A DNA stretch of 64,000 nucleotides from positions 6,262,001 to 6,326,000 of the forward strand of contig NC_046676.1 of NCBI RefSeq assembly GCF_003369915.1. The letters run 5' to 3'. Both the position numbers and the translations under genes were made by a program. Origin of the DNA: Drosophila miranda (lineage: Eukaryota; Arthropoda; Insecta; Diptera; Drosophilidae). Below, piece by piece: positions 35,037 through 47,286 of the stretch (position 1 is the first letter of the stretch; the number at the start of each line of letters is the position of its first letter). Below the pieces are notes generated by a model. That model saw only the letters and a program-made list of their open reading frames with translations. It did no database searches and was not told the DNA's origin.

Positions 35037-36544
35037 TATTATTCATATTCCTCGTTTTTGATATTCCGACGAATATTACTAGCTATATAGAACATTTAGC
35101 CATGCCCACTCAATTTTCTACGATTGATGAATCAATTCTATACATGATTGGCCTATTCGAAATACTTGCATTTATTGGATTTTTATATAACATTGAAAAT
35201 TAAATTAATAGATTGATGAAATTGACAAAAATACCATTTAGCACTAAAAAACACCACATGGGAGCGCGGCGAAAACCAGTTTCTACAGTATGACCCTCAG
35301 AACAGCACCGAAATATACGGTCTAATTTTAAAAATATACCGGAATTCAAGCTCTATTATACATATTCCTCGTTTTCGATATTCCGTCGAATATTACAAGC
35401 TAGATAGAAACTTCAGCCCTGCCCAAATAGTTTTATCGATTTAATACATCTATTTTCTACCTGACTGGCGTATTTTGAATACTTGCCTTTGATTGTTTTT
35501 GCCTCAATTTTGGTTCCACAACAACAATATAGCGTCTCGTATGATGAAAAACCGAACTTAGCCCGCTTAAGCCCCCTTTATTTAAATAGTTCAACTACTT
35601 GAGGTAAATTACGAAATATATTAACGATTGTAAATTCTTCTTGTAGATTCATGGCATCTCTCCTCTGAACTTAAAAAAAACCACGATATTTTTCAGCTGA
35701 ACTGCGCTAAAATGATTCAATTTTTATTAATTTTGGTGGAAAATTGAAATACCCCCTTGGCTTATAATAGGTTAATCGTTCTCCGTCAAGGATTGGAAAC
35801 CATATTCCTCGATTTTGATATTCCGCTGAATATTACTGGCTAGATAAAACATTCAGCCATGCCCACTTAATTTTATACGATTAATTAACCTGTTCTCAGC
35901 TTGACTGGTTTATTTTAAACACTTGCTTTTATTGCATTTTGCGTAAAAAGAGGTTTTAGCAAAATATGTCTAACAAAAAACATGTAGCGAAATAGGTCAA
36001 TCAAAACAAACGAAAAAGGAAATTCGTTCATATTGCTCAATTTTGATATTCCATTGAATAATGCTGACAAACTAAATCTCTCAGCAATGCCCACATAGTT
36101 TTATCTCATTGATAAATCAATTTTCTACAAGATTGGATAGTTTTTAATCCTTGATTTCATTGTATTTTGACTAAAACAAGGTTTAAACGAAAAAGTTCAA
36201 CAAAAAAGGAATGTCGAAATGTTGTCACGTCAATGTTGCAACCGGTGTATGGCAATTTGTATACCCTATAAATAACAGTCTTAGCACATTAATGCTTAAA
36301 AAATTCGAGCATAAAAAATAGTCACGCACCTAGTTCCCATTTAGAAATTTTTCCATAAGTATACGAACGAAATAAGACATAAAGGAACATACATATTTAT
36401 AAAACGCAAATTAAAAGTTTTCTATAAAAAGTTTATTGCTTAAGCCAGACATAAAGGATAATTCCAAATTCCCATCTGCCGCCAACTTTCGATACTATCG
36501 CAGAGTCTGCTACTATCGTTGTTTCCAAAAGGTTGGCAGTTCGC

Positions 36545-36556
36545 AAACAGCTGATT
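36545..36556 (+). promoter_or_regulatory. E-box core promoter word of Smg8
   Basis: AAACAGCTGATT lies 32 bases before the Smg8 ATG. CAGCTG words of this type are enriched at fly TATA-less promoters. Assigned by position. Confidence 0.4.
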
Positions 36557-36587
36557 TCCAAACACAATTTAAAAATTTGGTTTTCAA

Positions 36588-39500
36588 ATGGGATTGAAAG
36601 ATTACTACACCTGGACATTTCCAAAAACACCTGAGCATGTGGCGTAAGAGTACTGTATCTTCCAGTTTCGACTGTACACAATTGCTTATCTTCAATTAGC
36701 CAAGAATTGGACCTGCTGGGCCGGTCCCTCGTGGTCGTTGGAGTTATTGGCCGATCACGATGTGTGCTGGCCAACAAAATGCGGGCCTTTGGGATGGAAC
36801 CACCTGTAGACCATGAGCCGAGCGACGGACAGTTGCAGTGCTACTATAAACCAGGCACCTCCACTTTGCTGCTGCACTTCGAAACGACCTTCGACGATGC
36901 GATATTGGGTCAGCAGATAGATGAATCCATGGAACAGGACGGGGCCCCGTTCGACTTCGATGGCTTCTACGAACGGATGAAGTGCCGGTTCGTGCGAATG
37001 ATGCTACTGGCCCTCCACGTCTGCCACATTTTAGTCTACGTGGAGACAGGTCAGACCTTTGATCCTTCTTTGGTGACCATTTTTCAGCTCATGAAGTTCG
37101 CCAGAGAACAGCATCTGATGCAGTTTCTGCCCAGTCTCTTGAAGGAGACCCCTGCTGGGAGACTGCTTGGCGAGAAGTGCCGCCTGTGTACCCCCAGGAT
37201 TCTGTTTCTCTTCGAGAACTTTACCCAAGAGGAGGGCAAGACCCGGGAATGCGTGTCTGCCTGCGAATTCCAAACGGAGGACAGCATCTATGAGCTCCTG
37301 CGCCACCACCAGATAATTACCAACAGCTGTTTGAGCTCTCTGCTGGCTCTGCCCAACAATAAGCAGTTTGTTTTCTACAATGCCCACGATCAGCTCCATG
37401 CAGACAGACTTCTGCAATCCATAGAATTCCTAAACTTGGACATGCGCAAGCTAGATGTCAAAGAAGAGGAGGATGATCTGGAAATCCTTGAACTGGCGCC
37501 CTTCGACGGGTTCGTCAAGTCCTTTGGCGAGTCCTTCGAAAGCACAAATTACGAGGAGCAGCAGTACAAGACAGAGCACACCGTCTGGCACTTTCTGCAG
37601 AGGCACGTCCAAGACGCATTGGTAGGCTGCTTCGACGAGGGCTCCTTCAAGCAGGTACCACAAAGGGGACAGCTTCAGATGCTCAATGCCCTGGAGTGGC
37701 ACGATTGCATTGCGAAATTGCACAAGCTGCTGGTGAGCAGTGCAGGAACACAGGAATCACTTAACGAGATCCGAAACGAGGATTATGTGAGTTGGTGGCT
37801 GGAAGACGGCGTAAAGCGTGTAGTCATTCATTTCTTTCATGGTTCTTTGCAGCAGGTCTTTTTGCAGTCCTTCGATGAGAGCCTAAACTATGAAAACAAG
37901 TGAGTCAGGCATCCTTTAAACTCGGGATTTTCTCTGTTTACTTGATTGCTTTTCAGATTCTGGGCACATCTGTGCGAGATTGGCCTCAAGATGGGCATAG
38001 AGGCTTACAAAAAGGCTGCCCCAGCCGTCTACGGCAGCTCAATGCACCAGCAATTGCTGTCCGAAGCCACCCTCGCCTTTGAGGAGGAGGGACGCGGACC
38101 ACCGGCTGAGGCGTCCATAGCCAAGATGACGGCCATCTGTCTCAGGCACTGGCAGGATGGTAGGCAGCAGTGTGAGCAGCTCAGCCTGCGATCCCAGCCC
38201 TGCAACCAGCCCAAGGAAATGCCGCATGACAAGCACAACAGTGGAGTGATCCACGTTTCCAGCTGCAATTGTGGCCGGACTCAGGGAAGGAGAGAGGACC
38301 CCTTCAGCCTGCGGCAGGCCAACTATGAGTTCTACGAGCACATGGTCAAAATGTGCAATCTTTGTGTGAAGGTCAAGCAGTTCAAGTTTCCCATCTTCGA
38401 ACCGACCAACAATGAATATCGGGCAGCGGCCTTTGAGGTTGCGTTTCCCCTGCTGCACGCCGGGAAGAATCGCCTGGCCCAGGACGCAGAACTGGACCCG
38501 AACGAGGAGGATGAGGAACTGCCAACGGGAGAGCAGGAGGAGCAGCACATCACTCAGAGCAATGGCTGTTCCCAGCCCTTGTCCCCGACATTTGGATCGG
38601 ATCTGAACATGTCCATAGCCGGCTTCGGAGTCTCGCTGAACGAATCCGAGCCGTGCTTCGATCAGGGCTCCAGCTCTGAAGCGGAATCCACCAGTAGCGG
38701 CACATCCAGCGAGTCAAATAACGAGCTGGTGTTGCAGCTAAAAGAACCCGTCAAAAAGCATGAGGAATCCTGTGATCCCGATTCGATCGCACCTCTGCCC
38801 AGCATGTGCTTGACATCTACCACAGAATATCTGCCTGGCCTGGTGCACACCTTGAGTAAAGTCGGACTCCTGCCTCTGTTCCCCAGCTGGTCACTGGTCT
38901 GTGTCGGCCCCAGTTCCATATACAGCCACAACACGGGCCTACAGGAGCATTTCCAAAGCGGCTTTCTCTCCGGCGCCAACTTCCTCCTGCCCTGGGACGT
39001 CCAGCTTAGGCTTGTACACGCCACCAAGCACTATCACAATTCCCACCAGCCGCATATGAGTAAGAAACAACAGCAACGATATCGCAAGCACGGCGATCGG
39101 ATGGTGCTGAAAATCTTCGTGGGGTTCGAGTACGAGTGCTCTCGCGGACATCGCTTTATGATGTGCCGTCCGGACCGTGTGCTCCGCGGCGGAGCAGACA
39201 TCGAGCGGGACACCTGCAGCAAGATGGTGCACAGCAACATGCCATTGTACTATCCTTGTCCCTGCCGATCCCAAAATAATTATTTGGCCCAGCTAATGCG
39301 TATCCACGTGGTCACTCCCAAGGCTCCCGTCAACATCATCGTCGACCCCAAAGTCTGCATGGGAAAGGACAAGTACACATTCACCTTAGGCAGCATGGTC
39401 CCACCCCGACTATCGCAGAGCGCCTACTGGATCCTCCGACTGCCCTATGTCTACCAAGGCGACGATGCCCTGATTGCTCCGCCGGAGAAACTGGAGCCAG

Positions 39501-39628
39501 ATGACATAATGGCTGGGGGCTATCTCCTGGCGGGTATGTTTGGGATTGCAGAAACAGATCCAAAACTGGACTTGAATGATCAGGGCCACCTGGACACCAA
39601 TGAGCCAGGAACGTTTACCAGAATTTGA
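36588..39628 (+). CDS. Smg8: SMG8, subunit of the SMG1 kinase complex
   Basis: Three exons (36588-36643, 36700-37899, 37957-39628) close in frame to 975 residues. SMG8 binds SMG9 and restrains the SMG1 kinase that phosphorylates UPF1 in nonsense-mediated mRNA decay, in the cytoplasm. The first exon is only 56 bases and reads [18 protein letters not shown]. It was found from its GTAAGAG donor and the TTCAATTAG acceptor, since the long frame alone has no ATG. The GTPase-like region opens with [13 protein letters not shown] (compare CVVGIFGK in human SMG8). Further on come cysteine-containing segments ([17 protein letters not shown]), an acidic Ser-rich linker near 550-640, and a conserved C-terminal part with [12 protein letters not shown] and YYPCPC. 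The last residues read [15 protein letters not shown] at 39659 with a TTTTTAG at 39716-39722 suggests an intron in the 3' untranslated region. Confidence 0.93.
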
Positions 39629-41025
39629 GAATGCCAAGAGGATCATTTCACTGATCAAGTGAGTCTGAGTAAACTATTCCTCCTTTTGGAAACATTACAA
39701 AGCTTTTGACATATTCTTTTTAGTAACAATTAACGATCTTCAGGCTGTGCTCTAGGGCTGGAATTATGCAGAGCGGAAATGTCGAGGCTTGCTTGAGGAG
39801 TCCATCGGCTCTGATTCAGCTGGGTGCTGGAACGGCTGGTGGCACTGGGCAGGGATGGAGCAGCAAGACATTGATATTTTTAAGAAAACAACCTTTGCGA
39901 AACTGAAATAGATATTGAAATAGCCATTACTTGCGTTTGGTTAACTTATGAATTTATTCAATTCTAGAAAGTGATCTGAGATATAAATATGTATAGATAT
40001 TATAAAATATAATGAAGCTGATTACCTTTGGGAATAAATAACCAATAAATTAATTGTTTGGTAAAAACCCCAGGTGTCGGCACGTTAATCTGGGAACTAG
40101 AAGCCTGGGCTAGGTTGCTGGGGTGCTGAGAAACGGGGCGGCGCAAATTCAAAGAGTGCCGCTACTGTTTTTATAACAATGGCAGTAAAAAAGTTGAAAA
40201 ATACAGTCTGGTGTGCCGCTTCTGTCTCGGTTTTAGCTCTGGCTTCTGTACGCCCCGCGGGCAAATTGTACAAATTTGTTAATCACTTTGACGCCTTACA
40301 CCTTTGACCACTCTTAGTGAAAACTGATCTATAAACAAATCTGTTTGACAGCAAAAAAAGGGAACTGAAAGAACGAAGTCTATACGAGTTCAAAGCAATT
40401 GCCAAGATGTTTGCCATCTCTATAGACTGTCCATCATAACGTGCATCACCACTAAGTGTGGCGCGGTGAAAAGACAATTTCAAATGAAGGAAATCGGACA
40501 ATGCACGCAACTACTATATTGATGGTGATAGGATGCACTTATTTCATAAACAGTTGCAATTTTTGATTAAATAAATTCTCTCATTCCCTCTGAGGAGTAC
40601 TCTTTCACGCGCAGACAGTCAGCAGAGCCTGTGAGTATCCAATTAAATTGACATATTTGGCGACGAGTGGCACTTCCTGATAACGAGAGTGTCTGTCTTC
40701 CCGTTTGGTGCATTTTATTATTTAACTAGACTTGAATCTGGGGGTAGAAGGAGACGTCATCGGAGCGGAGAACGCAGTTTGCTAAGTATCCGGGAGTAGC
40801 AAAGTTCAGTCTTTACTTTGTGGTAGGTTGGACAGGGTAAGGTACCAGATAAGCACGGGCAAGACACACGCCAGATGACTGATCAATTATTTCCACTATT
40901 CCCACATTCAATACACCTATCAGCCTTAGATAACGCCATCTGGAGTGGCCACTCCTGAGACAAATAAAAGCCTTGTCCGGATCTACTGGCGACACAGTGA
41001 ACGCTCGACCGTTCCAGACACCAAC
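39629..41025. other. Smg8 3' end, spacer and carboxypeptidase promoter
   Basis: No coding exon seen. AT-rich poly(A)-type DNA lies at 39.9-40.1 kb. The right part holds GATA-type sites (AGATAAG at 40847-40853, AGATAA at 40928-40933) before the carboxypeptidase TATA-like box. Confidence 0.55.
40963..40998 (+). promoter_or_regulatory. TATA-like box and initiator of the carboxypeptidase gene
   Basis: AATAAAAG at 40963-40970 is followed at the right distance by ACAGT (40994-40998), an initiator-like word, and the ATG follows 28 bases later. GATA sites upstream fit gut expression, as most secreted fly carboxypeptidases of this type are digestive. Inferred from sequence only. Confidence 0.5.
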
Positions 41026-42481
41026 ATGAGACTGCTCCTCCTCCTACTCGCCATCCTGCCGCTGGCCATGGCCGCGCCCAAGTCGTCGACAACGGACCGT
41101 TTGGCCGTTCGCTACGACTACTTCAAGGTGTACAGTTTGTTCATCGAGAACGAACAGCAATTGGAGGAGTTGAAGGAGATCTACGAAGACATTTCCGTAA
41201 GAAGATCGTGTGTGCTACAGGAGAACAGTTCAGTGAAATCCGAATATCATTCCAGGTGCACGTCCTCAACGAGCTGGCTGGTCCTGGTCATAGTTATAAC
41301 ATCATTGTGGGTCCCCTGCTCCAAAAGTACGTTGAGGGTAAACTGAATGACTTAAAGATTATCTATAAAGTGATTGTCGAAGATCTGCAGAAGTAAGTTT
41401 AATTGTTCTCCGTTCGGATCATATCTAAAATACCTACCTTCTGTTCTTCAGATTGCTGGATAAGTCTGCTGTGGATAAGGACTCTCAGATGGAGTGGGAG
41501 TCGTATCACACCCTGGACACGATTTACGACTGGGTGGACAAGGAGTGCGCCGCCCACGACTACCTGGAGTGCAAGGTGATTGGCCAGTCATACGAGGGCC
41601 GCGACATCAAGAGCATCAGGCTGTCGAAGCGCGAGGGCAACAAGGCCATCTTCCTGGAGGGCAACATCCATGCCATGGAGTGGATCTCCTCGGCCACCGT
41701 CACCTTCCTCCTCAACGAGCTGATCAACTCCGAAGACCCTGAGATGCAGCGCCTGAGCGAGGAGTACGACTGGATTGTAGTGCCCATGGTCAACCCCGAC
41801 GGTTTCGTTTACACCCACGAAGTGGAGCGCCTGTGGCGCAAGAACCGACGTCCCAATGGCGCCACAAACTCCTCCGGGCTCTGCTACGGCATCGACATGA
41901 ACCGCAACTTCGACTACCACTGGGGCGGTGCCGGCTGGAACATCGACGAGCCCTGCGACCACTGGTTCGGTGGCGACGAGCCCAACACCGAGATCGAGAT
42001 CCTCAGCCTGCAGTCCTTCGTCAGCTCCTTCGAGGACGGCTACATCCGTTCCTACATGGCCTTCCACGCCTACGGCCAGTATGTGCTTCTGCCCTACGGC
42101 CACAGCAACACCGAGTTCCCCCCCAACTACGAACAGATGAAGCGCATCGCCGCCGCCTTCTCCGATGCTGCGTCTGAGCCCTACGGCTCAGCCTTCACCT
42201 ACGGCGCCAGCGGTCTGCTGAACTGTGAGTATTACGATTTGCTTTCCCTTCGATTTCCCAACTGACCGCAACACTCACCTTCAGATGTCGTCTCTGGCGC
42301 TGCCAAGGATTGGGCCTACGGCGTGAAGAACATCCCCTTCACCTGCACCGTAGAGCTGCGCGACAAGGGCACCTACGGCTTCTTCCTGCCCTCCAACCAG
42401 ATCACCGAGGTCGGCGTCGAGGTTGCGGCTGGTCTGAAGGGTCTGGTCAACAAGGCCGCCGAGGAGGGTATCTTCGACTAA
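41026..42481 (+). CDS. Secreted M14 zinc carboxypeptidase (CPA/CPB type)
   Basis: Four exons (41026-41196, 41256-41392, 41452-42224, 42285-42481) give 425 residues. A 16-residue signal peptide (MRLLLLLLAILPLAMA) is followed by a pro-domain of about 90 residues and the catalytic domain. Zinc ligands are H176 and E179 (GNIHAMEW) and H308 (YMAFHAYG). Substrate residues are N253 and R254 (MNRNF), the mobile tyrosine is Y361, and the catalytic glutamate is E384 (VELRDKG). It removes single C-terminal residues from peptides, probably in the midgut after pro-domain removal. Aligned without gaps to bovine CPA, position 255 of the specificity pocket is Lys (K368, in SGAAKDW), suggesting preference for acidic C-terminal residues. 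A poly(A) signal AATAAA lies at 42544-42549. I cannot choose among the several fly paralogs for a symbol. Confidence 0.93.
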
Positions 42482-44985
42482 ACATTAGTCCGGGCGATGG
42501 AAAACCTCTGGGGACATGTGGATTTATAGGCTGCTGTAGAAAATAATAAATATATAAATTTATATTTATTCCGATGAACATTCAAACGATGCTTGAAATG
42601 CTTACATTGTGAAGAGTAACGGGATTCAAAAGCTCCATAAACGAAAACAAAGAAAGCTCCTGTTTAACTGTGAACGCGAAAGAGCTTTTGGCGCCACAAT
42701 GATGAAGATATCATGTAGATATTCCTCTGTTCATTGGAGACACTTATTCACTTAATGTTTTTAGTACAAGTATTAGACTATACATTTTTGAAAGGGAATG
42801 ATTAGCTAATTAATAACTATCTCAGGATAAACATTCATGCACTGCCACTTATAGTTGCAGCTGTGCATAAATCTGTTGATTCCCCCCATATAATTTTCTA
42901 TGTAAAACAATTATGCCACCCATTGCAGTCTTCAGCAGGAGGTCCTCAGCCCGAAATTACTGCATCTGCAATTTCTGCATACTGGACCATAACCATAACT
43001 GTACGCAAATTACGGCACGTTGCTGCAGTATCAATAAATATTTATCTGCCGCACTCTGCGGCTGTTGCTCCTTTAAGCCAGGCGGAGTCTAACAATTTGC
43101 ACTGCGGCTTCCCACTGACACGCAGATATGTATGTTTTTGGTTGGGGGAGGGGGAAAGCGTAAACTTTCGGGGCACGCAGCAAAACTTTGGCCAAAATGC
43201 AGTAAAATATCCTGAGCAGAAGCCAAAGCCGTGGCCGTAGACGTATCTGAAGCCGAAGCAAAAGCTGAAGCCGAAAGCCATCAACACCAACCGTGGCAAC
43301 ATAAAATTTCCTACTACAAAGTGGTTATTTTGTTTGAAGTAATCCGCAAGAAGTCGTTAAAAGTGTCGTTGCCAGTGCTCCTAGATTGATGATGGTTTCA
43401 CGTGTCCGCCACAGGAACGCGACCTTCCGGGATGTGCTCCCGTCCCTGATCCAAGAGACGTACTACGGCCAGGAGATGCACTATTGCGAGAAAACTGAAG
43501 CAATATCTCCTGATACGATATACGTTTCAATGATTTCCTTTGCTCCGCTCGCTTCAATGCTTTGACATGGAAATGCTGCACAAATTTCCGTTAGTAAAAT
43601 CTTTCACACCTGATATTCAAAGGCTTGGGAATGGGTATTTGTACGTGCTCCGTATCAGAGCGGAGCCTGCAATCAAATATGCCAAGGAAATAAAATTCCA
43701 AAGCTGATGCTGGAGCTCTGAGGCATCTAAACAGGTTCTTCCATTTGCTCCGTTTGTTTTCCGCCGCCATTTTCAATTAACTTTCGACTGCCGCCCCCCT
43801 CGCACTCATAGTCCTTTATGGCTTTTAACGCTTTTCTGTCACGTGGCAAGCGGGATAGCTGGGAAAGCAGGAAATAGTCGTGGGTTATATGGCACATAAA
43901 ATGGCCAGCTCGTTATGCAAATGCCTTTTCTGGCAGGAAGGCGGGGCAATTGCATCGACCATAAATCGGTAGTGTTATGTTTATATGATCCAATCCGGGT
44001 AATATTCTGTGCGCCACCCCCGGAATCCTGGTATCCTGCGATCCTGTCCTGCGGGGCACAAATCAATGTTGAAGTACCAAACTTGGCGTGTTCAACTAAT
44101 ATCAAAATCGTTATTGGAAACGTCGGTGTGTGGGGCAGGAGCGGGGAAAACTACTTTGCGCCTAATTGTGGGTCAATATTGGTATTAGATTAGATTGAAT
44201 GTGTGCTTGAAATGCTATCGAAAGTGCTGGAATTGGCTGGTGCGATATTAGTCTATTCATTTGGTATTTAAGCTCGGCGAACACTGATTTCGAGCGAAAA
44301 AGGGGGAAAATATTACTGATAGCACATTTAATCCTTGTTCAAGCCCCATTACCCTTAATTCAGATTAGATTTCCATCCACTGGACTTTGTCTATTGGCTA
44401 ATGTGATATGAGGCATTTCATTTGGTTGTTAATCGTTGCTTAACTTCACTTTTGAAAACATTAAATAGTGGTATTTACCATGATACCCACAAAGAGAGGC
44501 ATACAATTATGAAATGTGTGCTTGGCTCAAATATCCCCCCAAAGTAAATTACATCACAGAATTATATCACTTAAAGTGGTCTGCCGATACCCATACATGC
44601 AAAATCCCCAACTACCGCCCCCTGCCCGCCCAAATGTTGTGCATAATTAAACGATTGTCCAGACAAAAGCCGCACACAAAAAAAAAGAAATAAAGAAAGA
44701 CAGAAATGTAACAAGAGCCCGTCGGGTGTATGCAGGTGGGCGTGGCAGTACTGGGAGTGCCAAACCGCAGGCAAATAGTCGATGGCTGGACACACGGACG
44801 TGGAGTAGCATGGGAGTGGAGAGTGGAGACGGGGGAGGGGAGAGGGGAGATGGAGATCCAACAGTTAGCACACGCAAAACAAAGCAAAACTGTGGAGAAG
44901 AGTGAAAGGGCAGTGGAGAGGAATGGCCAGGAACCAGAACCAGAACCAACGAAAAGTTGCTTGTCATTGAACCATGAACTGGTCA

Positions 44986-45064
44986 CCATCGCCATCGCTC
45001 ACTCACTCACTCATTCACTCGTCCACTCATCCACTCATCCACTCACCCACTCGACCACTCTTTC
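44986..45064 (+). repeat. CACTCAT/CACTCAC minisatellite
   Basis: About eighteen imperfect copies of a 4-8 base CACTCATC/TCACTCAC word. Inside the gene desert; no coding role seen. Confidence 0.8.
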
Positions 45065-45915
45065 ATGCAGCCAGCCCAGTCGGGCGACAGAGGGAGATGG
45101 AAAGGAGTGGAAGGGAGGCGTCACGTGTTTGTGAATTGCGCGTATTTGCTTATGCAAAAGGCCAGACCAGACCGAAGGGGCACACGCGCTGGTTGGCGGT
45201 GTTTGGGCGCGTGGGTGGAAACTGTTTGATTTACAGCCACCCGCGGAAGCGCCAGGAAGAGCCAGGCAGAGGAGTGGACAGAAGCAAGCGAGGAGTCATG
45301 GCTATGCTATAAGGCCGGGGGCTTTGGATCCCTTGTAGATGTGCAGTTTGAAGTGCCACTGTGTAATATGTACATTTGGCTAAGTAGTCAAAATAAGTAA
45401 ATACAACAATTAATCCTATTAAACGGTGTCCCGATCAGCCTCAAAAAGATGGGAGCATTTTGTTGCAAGGGTATAAAGAACGAGCATGCTGAAAACACTC
45501 CTACGAGTGCTTAAACATTTATTCGCGGCTTGCATCAAAGAGTTTTTCGCTGTCCATTAAATTTTAATTAACAGAAAAATAAGGTTAGACGTGCGTTTTT
45601 CCACCCATGCGCACTTGGAGTGTTTGGTAGCGTTTTAATGATTAATGCTCATTTAATGTTCCTTTATTGATAAACTTTGATTGATTGATTGATGGATTGT
45701 CTGGACAGCAGTCCTAGCATCAGAAAAATGGCCATTAATATTCATCCATCTGTACCTACGTAGGTTTTTACTATGTATTTGCACGAGTATATGGCCAGGC
45801 CAGCATTTTATCCTTAATTAGTTTATTCTAGTTCTGTTTATCTGACGATCTAAATTACATTGTGCTGAGCCGCCCTGCAAAAAATGCTCCATGCAAATAG
45901 TCGCCAGGAAGAGGT

Positions 45916-45943
45916 AGAGAGAGAGAGAGAGAGAGAGAGAGAG
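45916..45943 (+). repeat. (AG)14 microsatellite, possible GAGA-factor site
   Basis: Uninterrupted AG dinucleotides. GAGA factor binds such runs in fly promoters and chromatin boundary elements; function here is unknown. Confidence 0.85.
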
Positions 45944-47248
45944 CGTATGCGACATAGTTTACCGCTATTATTGTAATGGACTCAACGGACTTTTCACTGT
46001 TCGCCGTGTCAACCCCTCCCTTTCCGTACACTGTGCGACATTTTGAGGCTTATTGTTATGTTATTGTTCTATTTCTGCACTGAGAGTGCATTTAGAGTTC
46101 AATTGAATCGAATTTCGCTCGTCATGCGGCAGCGCCCCTCGGTCGGATGTGCGGGAGGCTTCGTCTTGGTGTACAAATGTTAGTTCCTCTCAGTGACTGC
46201 CTGCAGCTAACTTTTTTCTTCCAGTGCATTCCCTGGCTTTTTGCAGTTGTTGCAGTTCCCTGGTAGTTGGTCCGCAAATGTGGCCCGGCCCTTCCACATT
46301 GGTCACGCACTGCTCCGTTTGGGACCGGAAATAACGCTGGGCAGCTGCTCTTTCTGTTGCTCTTTCTGTGGCTGCTTTCTGCCCCTGGCTCATACCGCAT
46401 GCCGCATGGCTCATGGCTCCTGGCTCCTGCTGCAGACAGGGCGTATGAGTTATATTTATTTTATCTCGTGTCTGTTTGACTTTTGCATTAAAACGCGCTC
46501 GCTCAGGCATAAAATGTTGGCTGTTTTTATTGAAATCGACGTCATTAATGCGGGAATTATGCGAGTCGTAAGACAATGGGGTGTGGCAGTGGCAGTGGCA
46601 GAAGCAGCGTGGCTGCGTGGCCGAGTGGCCTTCCTTCTCTCTGACTCCCTCCAACATTTAATCATCATCCACATGGGTGCGCTTGGGGTGTAACTATAAA
46701 CTTTTGTTTTGAAACCGGATCGCTCGATTGTGCTGCTGACCAACTGGCCGCTTATCGAGGCACACTTCAAACAACTGCCACACCAGCCCCAACTGCCGCA
46801 CTCCTGCTGTTGCCAGTTGCTCTGCTGCTGGTGCTGCCGCTGCTGTTGGAGCTGCTGCCAGGATATCGATACCGCAGACCACCGACCACCGACCACACAC
46901 ACAGGGCGGTAGGGACAGCGATAGCGTCGGCGTCAGCGTCGGTGGCAGCTCACTCCGCCATATGCGGCCGGCTATGTTAAATAGTTGGCCACAAGTGTGA
47001 CCCGGCAATTTATGGATATGATTCCGCAGGAGAAGGCCCAGCAGCGGGCTATTCAGGGCACTGCAGCGCAGGACATGGGGCATCAATTAATGACCAGCCT
47101 GGCCCCAGAAATTGATGGCAGTTTTGGAAAGTTGTCCGAGGGGCAGGCAGGCGCAAAAGCCAGACAAATGTCAGAGCTGAAAGGAATTGAATGTCCGCCG
47201 AGGCACAATGAACTTTTGGTACACTTTTGGGTAATTGTTTGAGGGCGG

Positions 47249-47286
47249 GCTACCAGGGTTACCAGGGTTACCAGAGTAACAGGGTG
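47249..47286 (+). repeat. TACCAGGGT 9-base tandem repeat
   Basis: Four copies of TACCAGGGT or close variants, the last two imperfect. Confidence 0.7.

Larger units (their letters stand above)
34160..36280. repeat. Cluster of five related repeat units
   Basis: Units begin near 34231, 35044, 35361, 35801 and 36030, each starting with CATATTCCTCG or a variant, then GATATTCCG, AATATTACTAGCTA and AGCCATGCCCA. The first two are 167 bases each without gaps and differ at only about five positions. The other three are clearly older. Two are preceded by TTTAAAAATATACCG. No coding capacity is visible. A sixth, distant copy lies at 9350-9660. Confidence 0.75.

Noticed and set aside
36707-36709. Smg8 start at TTG
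   Set aside because: No ATG exists in that frame. A short upstream exon with ATG at 36588 joins in phase and matches the family.
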